A program made the translations under genes and the position numbers. Shown piece after piece: positions 37,460 to 47,099 of a stretch of 64,000 nucleotides of DNA. This stretch comes from Fulvivirga maritima (GTDB taxonomy: Bacteria > Bacteroidota > Bacteroidia > Cytophagales > Cyclobacteriaceae): NCBI RefSeq assembly GCF_021389955.1, contig NZ_CP089980.1:433501-497500 (forward strand). Reading direction: 5' to 3'. Below the pieces are notes generated by a model. The model was not told where the DNA came from. It was given only the letters and a program-made list of their open reading frames with translations, and made no database searches. Each line of letters opens with the position of its first letter. Position 1 is the stretch's first letter.

Positions 37460-38382
37460 TCTGTTTTGCCTCCTTTCGTTAACTCCTGGAATACATTTTC
37501 TATAGTCACTTCTTCTTGTTGTAAACCCAGCAAAGTGACATTCTCTTTAGTTGCATAATTGAAGATTTCAGGTCTCACATCCTTCTCTACGGAAGCGGTA
37601 ACTTTATATTTATGCCCATCTCCTCTCTCTACCTCTAGCACCCCTTCTATAAGTTTCAGACCTTCCTCATCTATTGTCTCTGCAAACTCCACAGTAATGA
37701 CTGCCACCTTTCTTTGGGTATTTTTAAGCTGGTCAATGGCATCGTTCGCCACTATTTTTCCATTATTAATTACTACTACCCTATCGCAAAGCGCCTGCAC
37801 CTCCTGCATAATGTGAGTAGAAAAGATCACCGTTTTATCCTGACTAATGCTTTTGATCAGGTTACGAATTTCTACTATCTGGTTAGGATCGAGACCGGTG
37901 GTAGGCTCATCCAGAATAAGCACTTCCGGATCATGGATTAGCGCCTGCGCCAAGCCTACACGCTGCCTATACCCTTTTGATAGGGCTTCTATTTTTTTGT
38001 TTTGCTCTTTAGTGAGCCCACAGAGACTGATAATTTCATCTATCCGGCTTTTAAGAATCTTACCGGACACGCCGTAAACCTTACCTATAAACTGTAAGTA
38101 CTCTCGCACATACATTTCCAGATAAAGAGGATTGTGCTCTGGCAGGTAGCCAATATGCTTTCTCACCTCTACTGATTCTTCTATAACATCCAGGCCACAC
38201 ACCTCCACGGTGCCTTCGGTAGGTGGTAAATAGCAGGTGGCTATTTTCATAGTGGTGGACTTGCCCGCTCCATTAGGTCCTAAAAAGCCAAGAATCTCTC
38301 CTTTTTTCACTTCAAAAGAGATGCTATCTATTGCCTTCTGTTGCCCGTATACTTTCGTGAGATTTCTGACAGATATCGACAT
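37456..38382 (-). CDS. gldA: GldA, ABC transporter ATP-binding subunit
   Basis: 308 residues from the ATG at 38382 (MSISVRNLTKVYG). An upstream in-frame ATG at 38427 would add 15 hydrophobic residues that do not belong to an ABC domain and is rejected. Walker A GPNGAGKST at residues 35-43, signature LSKGYRQRVGLAQALIHDP, Walker B VLILDEPTTGLD, and a switch histidine IFSTHIMQ. First gene of gldA-gldF-gldG-DUF4340. Confidence 0.95.
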   Translation of the reverse strand: MSISVRNLTKVYGQQKAIDSISFEVKKGEILGFLGPNGAGKSTTMKIATCYLPPTEGTVEVCGLDVIEESVEVRKHIGYLPEHNPLYLEMYVREYLQFIGKVYGVSGKILKSRIDEIISLCGLTKEQNKKIEALSKGYRQRVGLAQALIHDPEVLILDEPTTGLDPNQIVEIRNLIKSISQDKTVIFSTHIMQEVQALCDRVVVINNGKIVANDAIDQLKNTQRKVAVITVEFAETIDEEGLKLIEGVLEVERGDGHKYKVTASVEKDVRPEIFNYATKENVTLLGLQQEEVTIENVFQELTKGGKTE

Positions 38383-38554
38383 AATACAAATGAACGACAA
38401 AAGTATTAAGTTGATGTGTTTATGCAAAAAAATATCCTTATTACTAATTGTAGTAATTTTTAACCTAAATTACCTAAAATTGTGTCATATCATTCAGAAA
38501 CTTTGTTTTCTTTAATGATGTTTCATGATTTCAATGTATCCTGTAAGAATAGTT

Positions 38555-39979
38555 ATGCAGAAATTCATCTTTACTTTTTTACTTTCAATCACATTTTTAA
38601 CCAGCCAGGCACAAAATGGCTACAAGCTTGATTTTCAGATTCATGGCTTATCCGACACCACCATTTATCTGGGCAACTTCTTCGGAGAAAGCACCTACCT
38701 CACTGATACCGCTCAGGTAGATAGTCAGGGGAAATTCACTTTTGACGGCAAAAACGCATTGAGCAAAGGCATTTACTTCCTGGTATTAAACAAATCCAAA
38801 TTATTTGACCTGATCATTAATGATGACCAGACATTTAAAATAGAAACGACCAGACCTGAGTTTGTAGAAACAGCTAAGGTTACCGGAGATGTTGATAATG
38901 AAGTGTTCTTCAAAAACATGCTCTACAATGAAGCTCGTAACGAAGAAGCCAAGCCGCAAGTAGAAATTTTAAAAGACAGCAGCAGCACTACTGCAGAAAA
39001 AGAAGCCGCCAGAGCTTTTCTCAATACTTTAAATAAAAAAGTAATGAAGCATCAGGATGAAGTGATAGAGAAATACCCTAACACTTTGTTTGCTAAAATA
39101 TTAAAAGCTAATCAAAATATTGAAGTCCCTGAGCCTCCTAAATTAGAAAATGGTGCCATAGACTCTACTTTTAGTTACAGATACTACAGAGCGCACTATT
39201 GGGATAATTTCAATCTGGCTGATCCTGCTATGATCAGGCTAAATGAGCCTTTATATAAGAGAAAAGTTGAAGACTATTTAGATAAAATGCTGCTACAGCA
39301 CCCTGACACCATTAGCAATGCTATAGATGAATTAGCCGCTATCGCCAAAAAGGATCAGGACACTTACAAATACTTTGTTTGGATAGTGACCATAAAATAT
39401 CAGCAGCCCGAAATAATGGGTTTAGACGAGGTCTTTGTTCATCTCTATGATAAATATTTTGCTTCTGGCGAAATGGACTTTTGGGCGAATGACAAGTTAA
39501 AACAAAACCTTGGAGATAGAGCCAACCAACTAAGAAACAGCCTTATAGGACTAAAAGCACCTAACTTAATTATGCAAAATGAAGACTTAAAGTCTCGCGC
39601 TTTGTATGATATGAAAAATAAGTACACGGTGATTTATTTCTATGATCCTGACTGTGGCCACTGTAAAAAAGAAACGCCCAGACTTAAAGAATTTTATGAT
39701 AACTCCGCTTATGACGTAGGTATTTATGCAGTATCTGCTGACACCTCTATGGTGAAGATGAAAGACTACATTAAAACCATGCATATGGAAGAGTGGACCA
39801 CCGTAAATGGCCCCAGAACCTACACGGAGTCATACAGAAATCTATATGATGCTATGACTACCCCTACTATTTATGTACTGGATAGTGATAAAAAAATTAT
39901 AGCTAAAAAACTTCCGGCCGAGCGATTGGAAGAATTTTTAAAAAGATATGAAGCAATAGAAAACAGGGAGCATCAATAA
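38555..39979 (+). CDS. Periplasmic thioredoxin-like protein (DUF4369/DUF5106 type)
   Basis: 474 residues from ATG 38555, chosen because MQKFIFTFLLSITFLTSQAQ is a proper signal peptide; the ATG at 38525 would add ten charged or irrelevant residues. An N-terminal DUF4369-like beta domain (YKLDFQIHGLSDTTIYLGN), a helical DUF5106 region, and a C-terminal thioredoxin fold with the redox motif DPDCGHCKKETP (C367, C370) and a cis-proline TPTIYVLD. Probably reduces or isomerises disulfides in the periplasm. Divergent from gldA. Confidence 0.9.
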   Translation: MQKFIFTFLLSITFLTSQAQNGYKLDFQIHGLSDTTIYLGNFFGESTYLTDTAQVDSQGKFTFDGKNALSKGIYFLVLNKSKLFDLIINDDQTFKIETTRPEFVETAKVTGDVDNEVFFKNMLYNEARNEEAKPQVEILKDSSSTTAEKEAARAFLNTLNKKVMKHQDEVIEKYPNTLFAKILKANQNIEVPEPPKLENGAIDSTFSYRYYRAHYWDNFNLADPAMIRLNEPLYKRKVEDYLDKMLLQHPDTISNAIDELAAIAKKDQDTYKYFVWIVTIKYQQPEIMGLDEVFVHLYDKYFASGEMDFWANDKLKQNLGDRANQLRNSLIGLKAPNLIMQNEDLKSRALYDMKNKYTVIYFYDPDCGHCKKETPRLKEFYDNSAYDVGIYAVSADTSMVKMKDYIKTMHMEEWTTVNGPRTYTESYRNLYDAMTTPTIYVLDSDKKIIAKKLPAERLEEFLKRYEAIENREHQ

Positions 39980-39990
39980 GCTCCCTTTTT

Positions 39991-41361
39991 TTATATCTCT
40001 TTTAGATCAGCCAACATAGTTGGTATCAGTTCTGACACAGTTGGGTGTATGTGCACAGCATTTTTTATCACTTCATAAGGCTGCTTAGCATACATCACAT
40101 CAATAATAGAATGGATTATTTCATCGCCTCCTACCCCAAGAATTGAGGCTCCGAGAATCAAATGGGATTCAGCATCTACTATCACTTTCATAAAGCCTTC
40201 TGACTCTCCTTTTTCTTTTGCTCTGGCCACCTTGTTCATCGGCATTTCAGCTTTCAAGGCCTTGATACCCTTTTCTTTTACTTCCTTTTCGGTCATTCCT
40301 ACACGAGCTAGTGGCGGATCCATATATAGCGCATAACAGGCGATTCTATCAGAGACCTTTCTGGTGCCTCCATTTAACAGGTGATCCTCCACTATTTCAA
40401 AGTCATTATAAGCAGTGTGAGTAAAAGCTCCCTTGCCGTTACAATCTCCCAAAGCCCAAACGCCACCTACAGTGGTAGCTAAACATTCATCAGTTTTTAT
40501 ATAACCCTGTTCATCTAACTCAATATCAGTATTCTCCAGCCCCAGATCATCAGTATTAGGAATTCTACCTATGGCGTAAAGCACATGACTTCCTGATACA
40601 GCCGGCTCACCATCAGTACAATTAATTTCCACCTCCACACCATCTTCCTCAGAGGACTTAGCATAAATACATTCCGCCTGCGTACGAACATGAATTCCTT
40701 CTTTCTCAAGAATTTGTCTCACATTTTCAGAAACATCCTGATCTTCTCTACTAAGAAGATATTCGCCTTTTTCTATAATAGTTACTTTACTACCAAACCT
40801 CCTGAACATCTGAGCAAACTCCACCCCCACATAACTACCTCCGATAATTACTAAATGCTCTGGCAGCTCAGCCAGATTCATGATGGTAGAATTAGTAAGA
40901 TATTCTAGTCCTTCTTCATGATCAGCTATACGCGCTCTACCTCCTACATTTATAAAAATCTTCTCTGCGTCTATTTCCTCATCATTAATTTGAAGTGCCT
41001 TATTATTAATAAAATGAGCTTGGCCTCTAAATACAGTGATATTCTCATCTTCTTCCATCCAGGTTTCTATCCCTTCTCGGGATTGCATCACTATCTCGTC
41101 ACGCCTTTTCTTTACCTGATCGAAATCTATCTTGAAATTAGAAGCACCAATTACTCCATGAGTTGAAGCATGTTTTACGGTATGAGCAACTTTAGCACTG
41201 GCTACCATAGCCTCGGTAGGAGTACAGCCTGTATTAACACAGGTACCACCAAAGAATTTTCTTTCTACAATAGCTACTTTATACCCTTCAGATGCTAACC
41301 TGGAGGCTAAAGGAGGGCCTGCCTGGCCTGCCCCAATAATTATCGCATCAAAGTGAGTCAT
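39991..41361 (-). CDS. FAD-dependent pyridine nucleotide-disulfide oxidoreductase
   Basis: 456 residues. N-terminal FAD site GAGQAGPP, redox-active pair C41-VNTG-C46 (GGTCVNTGC), second Rossmann motif VIIGGSYVGVEFAQMF for NAD(P)H, and the C-terminal dimerisation domain with HIHPTVSE carrying the catalytic His-Glu. This pattern fits mercuric reductase, glutathione reductase and dihydrolipoamide dehydrogenase relatives; substrate cannot be decided. No N-terminal heavy-metal-associated domain and no C-terminal CC pair, so mercuric reductase activity is doubtful. Confidence 0.9.
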   Translation of the reverse strand: MTHFDAIIIGAGQAGPPLASRLASEGYKVAIVERKFFGGTCVNTGCTPTEAMVASAKVAHTVKHASTHGVIGASNFKIDFDQVKKRRDEIVMQSREGIETWMEEDENITVFRGQAHFINNKALQINDEEIDAEKIFINVGGRARIADHEEGLEYLTNSTIMNLAELPEHLVIIGGSYVGVEFAQMFRRFGSKVTIIEKGEYLLSREDQDVSENVRQILEKEGIHVRTQAECIYAKSSEEDGVEVEINCTDGEPAVSGSHVLYAIGRIPNTDDLGLENTDIELDEQGYIKTDECLATTVGGVWALGDCNGKGAFTHTAYNDFEIVEDHLLNGGTRKVSDRIACYALYMDPPLARVGMTEKEVKEKGIKALKAEMPMNKVARAKEKGESEGFMKVIVDAESHLILGASILGVGGDEIIHSIIDVMYAKQPYEVIKNAVHIHPTVSELIPTMLADLKEI

Positions 41362-41432
41362 AATATTCTATTCAAATTATAGAATACTACACCTATCACA
41401 GCAATTTTGTTTAAATACGAAAGGGATCGCGC

Positions 41433-42407
41433 TTATTTATTGCGCTCTATAGTAAACTGAACCAGGTTTTTTAATGATGTTTTATAAGGCGTATCAGCAA
41501 AATCATCTAGAATGGCCACTGCTTCCTCGTAGTACCTCATCATCACGGTCTGAGCATATTCTAATCCGCCTGAGGTCTTTACAAAATCAATGATCTCGTT
41601 GATCTTCTTGGTGTTATCATTATGGTTTCTTACCAGATTGAGTACACGTTTTCTTTCTAACCAAGAGGCCTTTTGCAGAGCATGAATTAATGGAAGGGTC
41701 ATTTTTTTCTCTCGGATATCAATTCCAAGGGGCTTACCTACCTCATCCTCACCATAATCAAAAAGATCATCTTTAATCTGAAACGCCATACCTACTTTTT
41801 CGCCAAAAGCATGCATTTTCTCTACTACCTCAGCATTATCTTGCACTGATGCTGCCCCCACCGCACAACATGAAGCGATAAGTGAAGCGGTTTTCTGCCT
41901 GATGATCTCATAATAAACCTCCTCTGTAATATCCAGCTTGCGTGCTTTCTCCATTTGCAGAAGCTCACCCTCACTCATTAGCTTTACTGCCTGAGATACT
42001 ATTTTCAATAAATGATAATCTCCATTATCAATAGAAAGCAATAACCCTCGGCTCAGTAAATAATCACCAACAAGTACGGCTATCTTATTTTTCCATAAAG
42101 CATTTACAGAGAAAAATCCACGACGGTAATTAGCATCATCTACTACATCATCATGCACAAGAGTGGCGGTGTGTAATAATTCAATTAAAGACGCTCCTCG
42201 GTAGGTGGCCTCATCAATATTTCCGCAAGTGCCTGCCGTAAGAAACACAAACATAGGCCGCATCTGCTTACCTTTGCGCTTTACGATGTAACTCATTATT
42301 TTGTCGAGCAACAACACTTTGGTCTTCATAGAGGCTCGGAATTTTTTTTCAAATTCCTCCATCTCTGAAGCTATTGGGGACTGGATATCACGTAGTTTTA
42401 AAGCCAT
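41433..42407 (-). CDS. Polyprenyl diphosphate synthase (octaprenyl/solanesyl type)
   Basis: 324 residues, a trans-isoprenyl diphosphate synthase. First aspartate-rich motif DDVVD at residues 86-90 after LLHTATLVH, second motif FQIKDDLFDYGEDE about residue 213, plus KQMRPMFVFL for IPP binding. It should make the side chain of menaquinone. The residues before the first motif are small (ATLVH), so long-chain product is likely. Monocistronic; 54 bp from the divergent hydrolase gene. Confidence 0.93.
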   Translation of the reverse strand: MALKLRDIQSPIASEMEEFEKKFRASMKTKVLLLDKIMSYIVKRKGKQMRPMFVFLTAGTCGNIDEATYRGASLIELLHTATLVHDDVVDDANYRRGFFSVNALWKNKIAVLVGDYLLSRGLLLSIDNGDYHLLKIVSQAVKLMSEGELLQMEKARKLDITEEVYYEIIRQKTASLIASCCAVGAASVQDNAEVVEKMHAFGEKVGMAFQIKDDLFDYGEDEVGKPLGIDIREKKMTLPLIHALQKASWLERKRVLNLVRNHNDNTKKINEIIDFVKTSGGLEYAQTVMMRYYEEAVAILDDFADTPYKTSLKNLVQFTIERNK

Positions 42408-42461
42408 GTGGACTAATGAGCTACAATATTAATGACACAAAACACCTAATCAAAATATAAT

Positions 42462-43349
42462 ATGACCAACTCGTTAAAATTGAAAGATAATATTCTAATA
42501 CCTGGTGAACACAAAGCTGCAAAAATATTAGTTGATGTTAGATATATATCAAATAACAGCAAAAAACCTTTAATAATATTTATTCACGGCTTCAAAGGTT
42601 TTAAAGATTGGGGTTATTTCAACATTTTATCAGAAAAATTTTCTAAAAATGAATTTGTTTTCGCCAAATTCAACCTTTCACATAATGGTACTACCCCAGA
42701 AAACCCAACCGATTTCGCTGATCTGGAAGCCTTTTCTCAGAACAATTTTACGATAGAGCTAGATGACATTAAGAGTGTAATAGACTATTTCCATTCTGAT
42801 GAATGTGAAGTACCTACCAGCGAAATTGATCTCAATGCCATTTATTTAATGGGTCATAGCCGTGGTGGTGGCATTTCTATATTAAAAGCTGCAGAAGATG
42901 AAAGAGTGACAGGCCTTGCTACCTGGGCTTCTATTGCAGACATAAAAATGCGCTGGCCACAGCAGGTGCTGGACCAATGGAAAAAAGACAAGGTATTCTA
43001 CATTACTAACAGCCGCACCAAGCAAGAAATGCCTATGGATTACCAAATAGTAGAAGATTTTCTGGCCCATGAGGAGAGGTTCACCATTTCGAATGCTGCC
43101 AAAAAACTGAATATTCCGCAACTTATTGTACATGGCACTAATGACGAAACCGTAGAACACAGAGATGCGCTTATGCTGCATGAGTTAAACCCTAACAGTG
43201 AATTATTCCTTATTGAAGATGCTGATCATGTTTTAGGAGGCTCACATCCTTATAACGGAGATGATTTACCGGAAGATGCTCAGAAAGCCTTTTTAAGGAC
43301 ACTTGAATTTTTCAAAGCCATTAAAAATTCTGAACTTGAACATAACTAA
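42462..43349 (+). CDS. Alpha/beta hydrolase
   Basis: 295 residues. Oxyanion motif FIHGFKGFKDWG, nucleophile elbow GHSRGG with S133, an acid in HGTNDETVEHRD, and catalytic His in EDADHVLGGSHP. No signal peptide. Typical of the dienelactone hydrolase/esterase-like or acyl hydrolases; substrate is not known. Followed 73 bp later by corA on the same strand. Confidence 0.9.
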   Translation: MTNSLKLKDNILIPGEHKAAKILVDVRYISNNSKKPLIIFIHGFKGFKDWGYFNILSEKFSKNEFVFAKFNLSHNGTTPENPTDFADLEAFSQNNFTIELDDIKSVIDYFHSDECEVPTSEIDLNAIYLMGHSRGGGISILKAAEDERVTGLATWASIADIKMRWPQQVLDQWKKDKVFYITNSRTKQEMPMDYQIVEDFLAHEERFTISNAAKKLNIPQLIVHGTNDETVEHRDALMLHELNPNSELFLIEDADHVLGGSHPYNGDDLPEDAQKAFLRTLEFFKAIKNSELEHN

Positions 43350-43422
43350 GCGCTCCTGATGAAAACTAGCACCTAAACCTTTACCCCACAGTTTTCATTA
43401 TTAAAGCATAAGCCTAACAAGC

Positions 43423-44544
43423 ATGAATTTAACACGTATTTCAAAATTGTCTAAACTAATAGGCATAAGAAACTCTAAGCAAAAGGCGGGTTTACCTCCC
43501 GGCACGCTCATATACACCGGTAGTAAGCTTACCAATAAGTCAGAAATCGATCTTATTTCTTATAATGAAAAAGAAATACAAGAATTTACTGGTAAAGACA
43601 TCAAAACGGTACTGCCACACACGAATGATGCCCGAGTAAATTGGCTCAACATCGATGGACTTCATAATATTGAACTGATAGAGAATATTGGAGAACATTT
43701 TGGACTACACCCTCTTTTGCTGGAAGACATTCTTAACCCAGGTCAAAGGCCTAAAACTGACGATTATGAAAACCACCTGTTTTTCACTCTAAAAACTTTG
43801 CATTCCATTCAGGAAGAAGAGAATGATGATGGCAGCGTCATTAATTATGAGCAAATCAGCTTTGTGCTAGGCAAGAATTATTTACTGTCGTTTCAAGAAA
43901 AAGAAGGCGATCTCTTTGATGGCTTACGCAGCAGGTTAAGACAAGACAATATTGCCAGTGTAACACGAGCTAGAAAAAAAGGAGCTGATTACCTTTTCTA
44001 TAGACTTATAGATACCGTGGTAGACAGCTACTACATAGTGCTAGAGCAGGTAGGAGAAAAAATAGAAGAGCTGGAAGACGAAGTATATCTGGAACCTACT
44101 AATGACACACTCAAGCAAATTCAAAAGCTAAAGAAGGAACTTATATTTCTCAGGAAATCAGTTTACCCACTTAGAGAGTCTCTAAGCAAAATAATAAAAG
44201 GTGAATATGCCCTGATAAACCCAGATACCATTACCTTCTTTTCTGATGTGTATGATCATACTATACATGTAATAGAAACCATAGAAACTTACCGGGATCT
44301 TACCACCAGTTTAATGGACATGTATATGACTAGCATTAGCAATAAAATGAACGAAGTGATGAAAGTGCTTACTATCATAGCTACCATTTTCATTCCACTT
44401 ACTTTTATTGCAGGCATCTACGGCATGAATTTCGAGAATATGCCGGAGCTCCACCTCAAATACGGCTATTTCTATACCTGGGGAATCATGATAGCCATTT
44501 TTATAGCTATGATTATCTATTTTAAGCGGAAAGACTGGATATGA
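43423..44544 (+). CDS. corA: Magnesium/cobalt transporter CorA
   Basis: 373 residues, the standard length. A large cytoplasmic funnel domain (coiled coil at about 210-300) and two C-terminal transmembrane helices with the selectivity motif YGMNF between them (AGIYGMNFENMPELH). The final KRKDWI is the usual basic tail. CorA pentamers import Mg2+ or Co2+. It overlaps the next gene by four bases (ATGA), so the L,D-transpeptidase is probably cotranscribed. Confidence 0.95.
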   Translation: MNLTRISKLSKLIGIRNSKQKAGLPPGTLIYTGSKLTNKSEIDLISYNEKEIQEFTGKDIKTVLPHTNDARVNWLNIDGLHNIELIENIGEHFGLHPLLLEDILNPGQRPKTDDYENHLFFTLKTLHSIQEEENDDGSVINYEQISFVLGKNYLLSFQEKEGDLFDGLRSRLRQDNIASVTRARKKGADYLFYRLIDTVVDSYYIVLEQVGEKIEELEDEVYLEPTNDTLKQIQKLKKELIFLRKSVYPLRESLSKIIKGEYALINPDTITFFSDVYDHTIHVIETIETYRDLTTSLMDMYMTSISNKMNEVMKVLTIIATIFIPLTFIAGIYGMNFENMPELHLKYGYFYTWGIMIAIFIAMIIYFKRKDWI

Positions 44545-46133
44545 AAAGAGCCTTTTTTGTGCTGATTTTAATAGCAACCGTTAATCAGCTCTTTGCGCTG
44601 CCAGTTGAGCCTAGCGAAGAAATAAGAAGATGGATAGAAGGTAAGTCTTTCAAAATTGACGACCAGCCTATCTTCTGCAAAAAGTCTATCCCTGATTTTT
44701 ATATGGATCGGGGCTTTGAACCCGCCTGGGATAACGACGACAGCATTGCTGAACTCATAGAGCAAATTAAGCTAGTTCATGAAGACGGCCTAAATCCGGA
44801 AGACTATCACCTGAGTTATTTTCTTAAGCATGTGGAAGGCGCCAATTCCGTCACGCCACTAATAGATATAATGCTTACAGATGCCTATTTCCTACTTACC
44901 TCTCACCTGCTAATAGGCAAGGTTAACGCTACCAGTATAGACCCTGAATGGAAAAGTAGCACTAAAGAAATAGACCTAAAACAGACGCTAACCCATGCAC
45001 TAGCTGAAGTTGAAGTAGCCAAAACTATCAACAATGTAAAGCCAAAATATGAAACCTACCTAAGATTAAAACAGGCCCTGGCGGAATACGAACAAATGAA
45101 AACTAAGGGCACATGGCCTCTTATCAACCCAGGAGAAACTTTAAAGCCTGGAGATAAAGATGATCGCATATTACAACTTAGAGCTCGCCTGGCATTTACC
45201 AGTTACTATGAACCACCAATAGCTCCAGATTCTACACTTAAAATTTATGATGAAGCACTGGCTGTATCCGTAAAAGAATTTCAAAAGAGGAATGGTCTGG
45301 CTACTGATGGAGCCATCGGGAAGGGTACTCTGGGAGCTTTGAATGAGACCTTAGAAAGCAAAATAAAAAAGATAACCGTTAATTTAGAGCGTTGTCGCTG
45401 GCTGCCAACTGATTTAGGCAAGGAGCACATTATTGTAAATATTGCTAATTATGAGCTTCATGCGGTAAAAGACGGAAAAACTATGCTTACTATGAATGTG
45501 GTGGTAGGCAAGCCTTACCGTAAAACACCTGTTTTTAGTGAAAAGCTCAGATACCTGGTCTTTAATCCTTATTGGACTGTGCCTCCCACTATACTTTCGC
45601 AAGACATATTACCTGCGGTAAGAAAAAACAGAAACTACCTCAATTACCTCAACATAAAAGTAGTTAGCGGAGAAACCATTATTGATCCTGCTACTATTAA
45701 CTGGGCCTCCACTACAGCGTCTAATTTCCCTTATCAGCTAAGGCAAGATCCTGGGCCTAATAACGCATTAGGCATAGTGAAATTTATTTTCCCTAATCCT
45801 TACAATGTTTATATGCATGACACCAATCACAGAGAGCTTTTTGCTAATACTGATCGCGCTTTGAGCTCTGGCTGCATTCGCCTTTCAAGACCTAAAGAAA
45901 TGGCTGTATATATACTAAATAACGGTAATGATGCCTGGGATGAAAACAGAGTAGACAACATCCTAAAAACCTCTAAGAACTATACTGTAATGATCAAAAG
46001 AGACATTATGATTCACCTGCTATATTGGACGGCCTTTGTTGATGATAATGGAATTGTAAACTTCAGGACAGATATTTACAACAGAGATGATGCAGTATGG
46101 AAGGCCTTAACTCAAGACCCTCCATCTTTATAA
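44541..46133 (+). CDS. Murein L,D-transpeptidase (YcbB-like), paralog 1
   Basis: 530 residues with a Sec signal peptide (MKRAFFVLILIATVNQLFAL, cleavage near residue 20). Helical N-terminal region, a peptidoglycan-binding helix bundle (VKEFQKRNGLATDGAIGKGT), then the YkuD catalytic domain with MHDTN histidine and SGCIRL cysteine C445. It makes 3-3 crosslinks or attaches proteins to peptidoglycan. It overlaps corA by 4 bp and is paralogous to the protein at 47100-48854. Confidence 0.92.
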   Translation: MKRAFFVLILIATVNQLFALPVEPSEEIRRWIEGKSFKIDDQPIFCKKSIPDFYMDRGFEPAWDNDDSIAELIEQIKLVHEDGLNPEDYHLSYFLKHVEGANSVTPLIDIMLTDAYFLLTSHLLIGKVNATSIDPEWKSSTKEIDLKQTLTHALAEVEVAKTINNVKPKYETYLRLKQALAEYEQMKTKGTWPLINPGETLKPGDKDDRILQLRARLAFTSYYEPPIAPDSTLKIYDEALAVSVKEFQKRNGLATDGAIGKGTLGALNETLESKIKKITVNLERCRWLPTDLGKEHIIVNIANYELHAVKDGKTMLTMNVVVGKPYRKTPVFSEKLRYLVFNPYWTVPPTILSQDILPAVRKNRNYLNYLNIKVVSGETIIDPATINWASTTASNFPYQLRQDPGPNNALGIVKFIFPNPYNVYMHDTNHRELFANTDRALSSGCIRLSRPKEMAVYILNNGNDAWDENRVDNILKTSKNYTVMIKRDIMIHLLYWTAFVDDNGIVNFRTDIYNRDDAVWKALTQDPPSL

Positions 46134-46137
46134 TATT

Positions 46138-46878
46138 TTATAATAGGTAGCTTACGGAGTGAATGGCTTCGTAGGCTACTTCTTCATTTATTAAGTTAGA
46201 ATTTTGAAGATATTCATTATCCGGATAATAAATAAATAGGCAGCTTTTTTCAGCTATCAAAGGAATAATCTCTTCTCTCAGCCCCATTGGGATAGAAGGA
46301 CAACCAAAACTGCGACCTAATCTTCCATAATTCTTAGTGAAAGATTTATCTACATAATTAGCTCCGTGCATTACGATGGCTCTATCTCTGGCATTATTAT
46401 TAAAACCAGCTTCTACACCATCTAATCTCAAAGAAAGGCCATGCTTGCCTGAATAAGTTTCACCTGTTACATAAAAACCCAAGCTACTAGTGTTAGAGTT
46501 AGGCACATTAGAAAACTTCTTGGCAAACTCATTACCACTGTTTCTACCATGGGCTACTAAAGTATGATAAAGGACCTCGTGAGTTTTAAGATCAATAATC
46601 CATAGACGCTTTTTATTAGAAGACATTCGAAAGTCAATGAGAGTAAGCAAACCACTTTCAGAAAGTTTATTTTGCTTTTTTAAATTCAGATAACCAATCA
46701 ATCCTTTTTTGAAGAGTTCATACTCAGGTTTAGGGCCAGTGGTTTTAAGCAGCGCATAGTTATTCTCGATATAGCTCGCCAGAGCTTTACTTTTTTCAGA
46801 TACCGGAATGTTAGCGAAAAGACTAGAATAAGGAACAAGCACAACTATTAAAAAAGAGAGGATAGTTCTTCTTATCAT
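46138..46878 (-). CDS. L,D-transpeptidase catalytic domain protein (YkuD_2 type)
   Basis: 246 residues with a signal peptide (MIRRTILSFLIVVLVPYSSLFA). The catalytic domain has the pattern of the shorter murein L,D-transpeptidase family: VMHGANYV histidine and GRSFGCPSIP cysteine C193. Convergent with the paralog before it (4 bp apart) and divergent from the next transpeptidase, so three transpeptidase-like genes are adjacent. Confidence 0.9.
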   Translation of the reverse strand: MIRRTILSFLIVVLVPYSSLFANIPVSEKSKALASYIENNYALLKTTGPKPEYELFKKGLIGYLNLKKQNKLSESGLLTLIDFRMSSNKKRLWIIDLKTHEVLYHTLVAHGRNSGNEFAKKFSNVPNSNTSSLGFYVTGETYSGKHGLSLRLDGVEAGFNNNARDRAIVMHGANYVDKSFTKNYGRLGRSFGCPSIPMGLREEIIPLIAEKSCLFIYYPDNEYLQNSNLINEEVAYEAIHSVSYLL

Positions 46879-46941
46879 TAACTAATGTTTAAAAGGTTAA
46901 AACTGATACTTCTTTGATGTCCAGATGAGGAACGAACCAGC

Positions 46942-46998
46942 GTGCAAAATAATTTCCGACTTGTAAAAAAAATTCTCAGGTCGGGAAAAAAGTTGCAC
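46942..46998. repeat. Nested inverted repeats between divergent L,D-transpeptidase genes
   Basis: Outer arms GTGCAA (46942-46947) and TTGCAC (46993-46998); inner arms CCGAC (46956-46960) and GTCGG (46980-46984). The loop carries an A8 run. It could be an operator or a leader structure for either gene. Confidence 0.4.
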
Positions 46999-47099
46999 AT
47001 GACGCTTCATTTACAACCGGCTATACAGCTAAAAAACTCCCTTATGGCAGTCTGGCATAACATTTACTTATATAAAATCGTAAAACTGATATATAAGTT

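Noticed and set aside
38383-38427. N-terminal extension of GldA
   Set aside because: Fifteen residues of hydrophobic sequence before the canonical MSISVRNLTKVYG start of an ABC subunit.
39991-41361. Mercuric reductase annotation
   Set aside because: No heavy-metal-associated domain and no vicinal C-terminal cysteines; no mer genes nearby.
42500-43300. Possible dienelactone hydrolase assignment
   Set aside because: The active site is Ser (GHSRGG), not the Cys of dienelactone hydrolases, so only alpha/beta hydrolase is claimed.
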